From: Pomphorhynchus laevis
Lineage: Eukaryota > Acanthocephala > Palaeacanthocephala > Echinorhynchida > Pomphorhynchidae
Reading direction: 5' to 3'
DNA length: 64,000 nucleotides
Assembly (NCBI GenBank): GCA_012934845.2
Contig: WNNJ02000272.1
Location: forward strand, 62,001 to 126,000
The notes under the pieces were generated by a model. That model was not told where the DNA came from and ran no database searches. It worked only from the letters and a program-made list of their open reading frames with translations. Shown piece by piece: positions 57,309 through 64,000 of the stretch. Position numbers and translations under genes: made by a program. How positions within the stretch are numbered: the stretch's first letter is position 1; the number at the start of each line of letters is the position of its first letter.

Positions 57309-60300
57309 ATTTTATCCACGAATTGTCTTGATGGATACTCTGTTCAAGCCGGATACACTCAAACTAACGACAGACTGTCCTGAAGCAGAACGCGAATGGC
57401 GTCACTGGCGATATCGCTTCGAAACATTTATCAAACGCATCAAAATGGATTCACAAGATGACAAACTTTATCTCCTGAAAATCTCAATTTCCGCTCAATT
57501 ATTCGACAAGATTGACGAGTGCCTGGATTATGATTTAGCAATGGATGTCCTCGACAAAGCATTCATAAAATCTACAAATTCGGTTTACAAACGACACCTA
57601 CTGTGTTCTGCACGACAAACTCTCGATGAATCGATATCTAACTATGTGGATCGTCTTGAAACACTTGCGCGACAATGCACCTTCAAAGATGTGAAAGCTA
57701 AGGAGCTGCGCGATATTCTTATTTGCGATTCATTTATTACGGGTTTACAATCGAACGAGATTCGTCAACGCATACTCGAGACTAATGATATCGACAAAGA
57801 GAAAGCTTACCAAGTCGCTCGAACGATTGAAGCAGCTCAAACTCAATCAAACGAATATCGACACACATCCGAATTCACAGTAAATGCCTTAAGGGAAACC
57901 AAAGGTTTAAAAGGAAATACTGATATTTCTGAAAGTGAAGAATCTATTGCCGTAGCTCAAAAGATCAACAAGAAAAGGTGCTACTTTTGTGGTGGAGTTA
58001 TGCATACACGAAATCGTTGTCCAGCCCGGGATGCTGAATGTTCATTCTGCTTAAAACGTGGACACTACGAAAAAGTTTGTCGAACTAAGTTGCTTCGATC
58101 TCGACGAAAATACAATCGTAGTACTCGACCATACGCGTCCGACTGTGAATCACTTAATATCATATCCTGTCAAAATGCAAATGGTGATGCATCTAAACTT
58201 GACGACATGACGGTACAAGTTCGCGTTGGAACACAACAGCTGGATGCTCTTATCGATACAGGGAGCTCTTCCAACTTTGTCGATTCATTAGTTATTCGAA
58301 AACTAGGTATTCCTACAGAATCTTGTTGTGTTAGGATTTCCATGGCTAATTCATCATTTACATCCGTATGCAATGAACGATGCGTATTACCGATATCTTA
58401 CTGTGACCGAAACTATACTGACATTCAATGCTTCGTCATGCCTCATCTTTGTCGTGATCTCATACTTGGTCATCCATTTCTGCGCTTGCATTCAAGTGTT
58501 TCCATTCGACTTCGAGGAAATGCTAAGCAAGAAACATTAACCATTGGGCAACTATCGAGCATGGAAATCGATATACCGTCGTTATTTTCAGACGATTTTA
58601 AAAACTGGAAACCTGCAGCAATTCCGTCCCGGCGCCGTAATATCGAAGATCGCCGCTTTATTGCTTCGGAAGTAAAACGGATGTTGTCCGAAGGCATCAT
58701 CGAGCGCAGTCGCTCACCGTGGCGTACGCAAGTTCATATTGTAAACAGAGAAGGACGTCGTCGCCTAGTAGTAGATTACTCGCAGACCGTAAATAGATTC
58801 ACGGTCCTCGACGCTTATCCCATGCCCCGAATTGACGACCTGATCGACACCATATCGTCCAATGACGTGTTTAGCACCCTCGATTTAAAAAGTGCTTACC
58901 ATCAAGTTCCATTGCGAGCAAACGAAATATTCTTGACCGCATTCGAGGCAGATGGTAAACTCTATCAATTTCAGCGTATGCCTTTTGGACTCACGAATGC
59001 TGTAGCCGCCTTCCAGCGAATAATCAACGAGATCATAGAGAAAGAAAACTTAACCGGCACCTATTCATACCTCGACGATATCATTGTGTGCGGCAAAACA
59101 CAGCAAGAACATGATACAAATCTGGCCAAGTTTCGTGAAGTTGCTTCTAGGTACCGAATAACACTAAATGAATCGAAATGTATGATTAATAAAACGATGA
59201 TCAATATTCTGGGATATCAAGTTGGTAGTGGTATTAAACGGCCTGATCCTAATCGTGTCTCACCTTTGCGAGAACTGCAGGTACCTCAAAATAAACGTCA
59301 ACTGCGAAGAATTGTCGGCCTTTTCTCACATTATTCCAAATGAATTCAAAATGTTTCGTCGCAGATTCGTCCGTTAGCTGAAACCACGATATTTCCTATT
59401 ACACCTGCAGAAAAGCGTTCATTTGAGATAATTCGTGATTGTATTATTTCAGCTACTCTAACACCCATTGATTTCAATAAGACATTTACAGTAGAGACTG
59501 ACGCATCCCTTTATGCTATCGGTGCTGTATTAACGCAGGATAACAAACCCGTCGCATTTTATTCGCATACACTTAGTAAGAGTGTCGTTGGACATTCCGC
59601 TATTGAGAAACAGGCCCTTGCCATCGTTGAAGCATTGCGATACTGGAGGCACTATTTGTCTGGACGAACTTTCAATGTTCTAACGGATCAAAGGTCAGTT
59701 TCATTCATATTTAACAGGAATCATAAGAGTAAAATTAAAAATGAAAAAGTGCAAAGATGGCGTCTCGATCTATCTGAGTTCAAATATTGTATACTTTACC
59801 GGCCTGGAAAGTTGAATTATGCGGCCGACTCAATGTCTAGGGATATTTGTGCTTCAAGTTGCGGTTACTTTAACAAACAGAAAGATCTCAAGCTTCTTTA
59901 TGAACTTCACGCTACGCTTTGCCACCCAGGAGTCAATCGTTTGTATCACTTCGTTCAATCGAATCAACTTCCATATAGCACTGAAGACGTTCGTTATGTT
60001 GTATCTCATTGCGTTACCTGTTCGTTGTTGAAACCAAACTTCTTCAAGCCTCCAAAAACTGCCCTCATCAGAGCGACACGACCTTTCGAAAGAATTTCAC
60101 TTGACTTCAAAGGTCCTTTGCCCAGTTCATCAGGCAAGAAATATTTGCTTACAGCCGTCGATGAATATTCTCGTTATCCCTTTGGATTTGCATGCCGTGA
60201 TATGTCCGCTCAAACAGTGATAAATTGCCTGCGTGGTATAGTGACAATATTTGGTCCACCTGAATTTGTACATTCCGATCGCGGGTCATCCTTCATGTCG

Positions 60301-61054
60301 AAAGAATTCTCTGATTATCTGGAGAGTATTGGCACGGTAGCAAGTCACTCTTCTCCGTACAATCCGTTAGGCAACGGACAGATCGAACGCTATAACGGTA
60401 TATTATGGAGCGCTGTACTTTTGCGGCTTAGAGACTACAATCGTCCGGTTGCTGCTTGGGAAACGGTCCTCGCTGAAAGCCTTCAATCTATTCGAGGACT
60501 ATTATGCACCTCAACTGGCTCGACACCTCATGATCGAATCTTCAACTTCTCTAGACGCCCATTAATTAAATTCAATTTACCAGAATGGCTCCGTCGTCCC
60601 GGATCTGTATTCGTAAGAAACTTCTACAAACACGACAAATACGACGATAAATTGCTCAAAGCTAAACTGATAAACGCGAATCCAAACACGGCTCATATCG
60701 AACTTCCATCTGGGAAAGAAGCAAATATTTCAACTCGACACCTATCTCGTTATCCTTCAGAAACCTCCATTTACAAGGATCCAGACAGTTCGGATATTCG
60801 TAGTTCGGGATTGTCAAGGGACGGGGATGACGACTGTCAAGATAGCTTCGATAGGAACCAGCCAGACTATGAAGATGATAACAATAACGGAAAGCAATAT
60901 GATGCCACTGACAATATCGATATGAACTTGAGTTCAAAGAGGACATCAATTCCTGAGGCAAACCATCATCCCGTGACAACTAGAGAATTCTACCGACGAA
61001 GTACAAGAAGTCGAAGAAGTCCTGCATACTTCCAAAACTATCACATGGGATGAA

Positions 61055-61152
61055 TGTGGTATCACATTTAATTACTTTATCATTTATATTTAACTTTACC
61101 TACTATTTGTAGATTCGTGAATAAAAGCCATTTATTCTCTCTGGTTATCACA
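61055..61152 (+). repeat. 3' LTR of Gypsy G2 (98 bp)
   Basis: TGTGGTATCACATT ... GGTTATCACA, one difference from the 5' copy. Followed by ATTAA, the right target duplication. Confidence 0.95.
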
Positions 61153-61530
61153 ATTAATCGATCGTATAGTTCTTGATTTAACTTGCCTGATTGGGTACTT
61201 ATTACCATCCCATAGAAATCGAATAATATTTTCATTATGGACATTTCGGTTTGTTTAATAATTGTATTCCATCTATCTGTAAGGTTTATGCTTATTTCTT
61301 CTTTTACCATATTCATATTGATCTGCATTTCCTTCCGAATTTTCAGTCCATGTGGTGCAATCCCTTTTATCAAACAGAATTTTAGAAATCGCCTATGTGC
61401 TTGTGCCTTAGCCATTACATTAAATACCGGGAGTGCTCGTATAGCAATACCTGTATATGTACAGGCATAATACTTGTATAATAATGTAAATATACGTGTA
61501 ATTTTCTAAGTCACACAGAAGTGAAAACTA
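61153..61530 (-). mobile_element. PLE P2, 5' part beyond the Gypsy
   Basis: The minus strand from ATG 61415 reads MAKAQAHRRFLKFCLIKG, IAPHGLKIRKEMQ, WNTIIKQTEMSIMK and on to the insertion point, where the same frame resumes across the 5-bp duplication at 57210. The upstream non-coding part at 61480-61530 matches, in inverted orientation, the 3' end of P2 at 54950-54998 (TATACGTGTAATTTTCTAA), so the element has inverted terminal repeats. Confidence 0.8.
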
Positions 61531-61673
61531 CTGGTGACGTTACATTAATAAGAAAGACTTTCAATACAACTTTTTAATTAAGACGAACAGGAAAGTATAA
61601 ACCTGCATGCTTTTTTACAACCTTCGTCGGAAAGCTTAATCCGGAACGCGCCTACAACAGAAGCAATTGAACA
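61531..61673. other. PLE 5' flank
   Basis: Contains CAACCTTCGTCGGAAAGCTT, reminiscent of PLE termini. Probably the outer end of the P2 terminal repeat. No gene. Confidence 0.35.
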
Positions 61674-61745
61674 AAGAGTTCAGTTGGACAAAGAGTTCAA
61701 TTGGACAAAAAGTTCAGGCATGACAAAGAGTTCAGGCATGACAAA
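61674..61745. repeat. Tandem repeat, about 4 units of 18-20 bp
   Basis: Units GACAAAGAGTTCAGGCAT and GGACAAAGAGTTCAATT repeat four times. Confidence 0.8.
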
Positions 61746-61798
61746 GAAAAATTTTCAGAAATTTTTTTTCTTAATAATACCAAATTAATAAAATTTTT

Positions 61799-61930
61799 CC
61801 TGTCAGTTCCAGAGTTTTCCTGTCAGTTCCATATTTTTCCTGTCAGTTCCATATTTTTCCTGTCAGTTCCAGAGTTTTCCTGTCAGTTCCATATTTTTCC
61901 TGTCAGTTCCAGATTTTTTCTGTCAGTTCC
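61799..61930. repeat. Minisatellite, 7 units of 20 bp
   Basis: CCTGTCAGTTCCATATTTTT units alternating with an AGAG variant, ending TTCCGCTCGCTAC. Core TTCCATAT is shared with the arrays at 842 and 28305. Confidence 0.92.
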
Positions 61931-62199
61931 GCTCGCTACACTCGCGGATTGAGCTTAATATCTCGATAAAAAGTTATAAGTGTTCAGTATAATTACATTC
62001 CTTAATTTGAAGAACGAATATTTCTTGTATTTTGAATGTTTCATCCGTGGACCGGACAAGATTATCTGTCGCTTTTCTGTTGATTAACTAATTACAAAGA
62101 ACTACATTGAACAGATACATAATAATAGTATAATAGTTGAGGAACCAAAAGCATACACTATATCTCACACGATCAAAACAAAACACTTCATGATACGAA

Positions 62200-62516
62200 A
62201 AACATTTAAGTCGAAAGCTAAGAAGTCCACTGTAAACATCATCTCTCTAAACGTGAGCTTAATTGATGAGTGTACATCTGTGCAAGTCCAGTGTTCAAAC
62301 GATTTGTGTTATACTTGAACCACTATTTGTATGATCAAGTTAAAAAACAATTCCGATGATGCTTATTTATGTGGCTTTTGTACTGTGAAGGAGCTCAATG
62401 TTTTAAGAAGACGTTTGGTCGAATTTGAAGACGCACATAATCAATCGCTCAAGCGAACCTTTCTCATGGACGATAAAATATCACATTCAAAGCTCAACAC
62501 CCTCTTAAAAATATAG
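62200..62516 (+). pseudogene. Zinc-finger-like ORF remnant with CGFC motif (copy 2)
   Basis: The plus strand reads a basic start (MIRKTFKSKAKKSTVNI), then VQVQCSNDLC, and later DDAYLCGFCTVKELNVL and a charged helix (RRRLVEFEDAHNQSLKR). It aligns with copy 1 at 188-600 over the whole cysteine region. The frame is not intact. The helix after the finger looks like a coiled coil, as in LINE ORF1 proteins. It stops 27 bp before Gypsy G3. Confidence 0.45.
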
Positions 62517-62542
62517 TTACTGGGGATGCGCAGGTTGGGGAT

Positions 62543-62641
62543 TGTAATGATACTTACCTTTTGACTTGTTATTCTAGATGTATTAGAATAAAGCCTATTC
62601 TTCTCTGCTTGAATTTACTCGGTACAATTTATTCTAATACA
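62543..62641 (+). repeat. Putative 5' LTR of Gypsy G3 (99 bp)
   Basis: TGTAATGATACTTACC ... TTCTAATACA. It shares with the G2 LTR the layout, length, TG...CA ends and an AGAATAAAGCCTATTCTTCTC stretch, shortened here: GAATAAAGCCTATTC. The partner LTR would lie outside the window. Confidence 0.5.
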
Positions 62642-64000
62642 CTGTTACCATGGACAAGATCTTGAAGCCAAACATCTTGTAATTGCATCCTGATGACACG
62701 AATGCCGAGCGCACCTGGAGACATTGGCTCATACGTTTCAAGACATTCATTTCGTCCTTGGAGTCACCGTCCGATAGTGACAAATTTCACATTTTAACGA
62801 ACCTGGTTTCAGCGGAGGTTTACGACCTTTTTCGAGAAACGGAAACTTACGAAGACGCGTTATCGACGTTATCTACTACGTACGTCAAATCGAAAACGGA
62901 TTTGTTTCTGCGACATCAATTGCGTAATCAGCGCCAATCGTCCAACCAAACAATCGATCAATTCATGAGGCATATCGAATCTCTGGGTCGTGAATGTCCA
63001 TTCGAGGCTGTAACAGCTCAAAATCATCGAGATTTATTTTTACGCGACACGTTCGTCGCAGGAATCAACTCACCGATAATTCGGCAACGCCTGCTTGAAG
63101 CTGCGGTACACAATAAAGCCAAGGCGTACGAGCTTGCACGAACTTTGGAAGACGCGCATACTCAAGCAAGCCATTTCACAGAACAATCAAACTTAAATAT
63201 GGGTTGTGAATCGATGACCATAAATGAACTACATGAAAATATACAAGAAGAACTTCCTTGTCAAATACAATGTAACTCGGTAGAACGTCGCAAATGCTAC
63301 TTTTGTGGAGATACAATTCACAAACGAGATCGATGTCCTGCTAAGAATATCACTTGTCGTACTTGCGGGAAGTTGGGTCATTTCGCACGGGTGTGTAAAT
63401 CCAAACGACAAATTTCAACAGGTGTCCATTCCGTGCTAGGTAGCACTTCTTTCTTTCAAGATTCTGCCGCGACGTTACCAACAATTCAAATTTGTATAAA
63501 AGGGGTTTCGTTAAATGTGTTGATTGATACAGGTAGTGCACTCAATTTGATAAGACCTGATATTTCCACTTTGTGCAAACTGACATCGAACCCCTCAACT
63601 ATACGTGTGTCTATGGCGAACACCGCATTCTCGACTAAATTACGACAATTCGTGGTAGCGGATATATCAGCTGATGGCAGACCTTACAAGAATATAAAAT
63701 TCCATATTTTGTCGTCTTTATGTTCGGATGTTATACTTGGCCAGCCATTCCTTTCAAGACACACTTCGTTACTTATGAAATTCAACGGTTCCGAGCCTTG
63801 TTTTACAATTGGAGCTGCAGAAGCTTTGACAGTTGAATCTCCTCAGCTATTCAAATTTCTGGACGAATCCATCCATCCTATCGCAACAAAATCTCGTAGA
63901 AGAAATCCGTACGATGAAAAGTTCATTGACAGCCAAATCAAACAACTATTATCCGACGAAATTATCGAACCAAGTCAATCGCCCTGGCGCGCTCAAGTAC
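62543..64000 (+). mobile_element. Gypsy G3, 5' part, runs off the window
   Basis: mag-like Ty3/Gypsy element related to G2. First ATG at 62650; capsid (62650-63240), two CCHC knuckles (CYFCGDTIHKRDRC, then CRTCGKLGHFARVC) at about 63295-63395, aspartic protease (VLIDTGSALNLI near 63520, LGQPFLS near 63740), and the first RT residues at the edge (SPWRAQV). About one break is visible in this part; the rest cannot be judged. The copy differs widely from G2, so it is a separate family of the same lineage. Confidence 0.85.

Larger units (their letters stand above)
57211..61152 (+). mobile_element. Gypsy G2, nearly whole mag-like Ty3/Gypsy element
   Basis: 3.94-kb element with matching 98-bp LTRs and a 5-bp target duplication, inserted in PLE P2. 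The coding region runs about 57331-61053. Parts: capsid (57331-57950), two CCHC knuckles (about 57980-58080), aspartic protease (LIDTGSSSNFVDS near 58250, LILGHPFL near 58460), reverse transcriptase (58640-59240, with SYLDDIIV near 59070), RNase H (59450-59800), and integrase (zinc region near 59910-60040, catalytic stretches near 60110, 60280 and 60380). A C-terminal tail follows. No envelope gene. It looks almost whole, with about one break visible; the LTRs are almost identical, so it is young. The leader between LTR and first ATG is only 22 bp and I could not identify a tRNA primer site. Confidence 0.93.

Noticed and set aside
57211-61152. Envelope gene making G2 a retrovirus-like element
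   Set aside because: The coding region ends shortly before the 3' LTR with a hydrophilic tail; no signal peptide, fusion peptide or membrane anchor.

Overview
This is AT-rich nuclear DNA from an invertebrate animal. It holds a spliced host gene with GT-AG introns, a Naiad-type Penelope-like element (PLE), canonical PLEs, Jockey- and CR1/L2-like LINEs, tRNA-derived SINEs and mag-like Ty3/Gypsy elements. The standard genetic code fits. I cannot name the phylum from sequence alone. Most of the window is old repeats.

Host gene, minus strand, 4.6-19.0 kb. Six exons (18896-18969, 10171-10313, 8905-9361, 7658-7766, 7099-7278, 4610-4873) have splice signals and phases that agree at all five junctions. 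The last three encode a calponin-homology (CH) domain very close to cytospin (SPECC1L/SPECC1), so the product is probably an actin- or microtubule-linked cytoskeletal protein. The 8.6-kb intron between the two most upstream exons found is full of elements: two hairpins, two tRNA-SINE families, a nearly complete Naiad and a second Naiad copy interrupted by SINEs. Exons further 5' were not found.

Layout: 1-3.2 kb, a zinc-finger-like ORF remnant and a decayed Gypsy. 3.3-19 kb, the cytospin-like gene with intronic repeats. 19.2-22.2 kb, an RT-element C-terminal remnant, SINEs, a MITE-like repeat and tandem repeats. 22.2-26.7 kb, LINE-A (Jockey-like, ORF1 with zinc knuckles, ORF2 EN-RT) plus a head-to-head tail copy. 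26.7-30.6 kb, Naiad, SINE and PLE pieces. 30.8-34.6 kb, LINE-B (CR1/L2-like, ORF1 and ORF2). 37.7-39.9 kb, a 5'-truncated LINE-A. 40-49.6 kb, mostly gene-free AT-rich DNA with small repeats. 49.7-61.5 kb, several canonical PLEs with C-terminal GIY-YIG nuclease, one split by a nearly whole Gypsy with 98-bp LTRs and a 5-bp target duplication. 62.2-64 kb, a second zinc-finger-like ORF and the start of a third Gypsy that runs off the window.

Cross-cutting signals: (i) a hammerhead-ribozyme-like core (CTGANGA, hairpin, GAAA) recurs in several repeat families and at PLE ends; (ii) a roughly 330-bp family of about twelve copies has Helitron-like ends (A|TC...hairpin...CTGA); (iii) several long, nearly perfect hairpins lie beside TA microsatellites; (iv) three minisatellites share a TTCC(M)ATAT core; (v) two identical 78-bp repeats look like 3' ends of a LINE related to LINE-B. 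All coordinates come from reading the sequence by eye; no alignment or database search was run.
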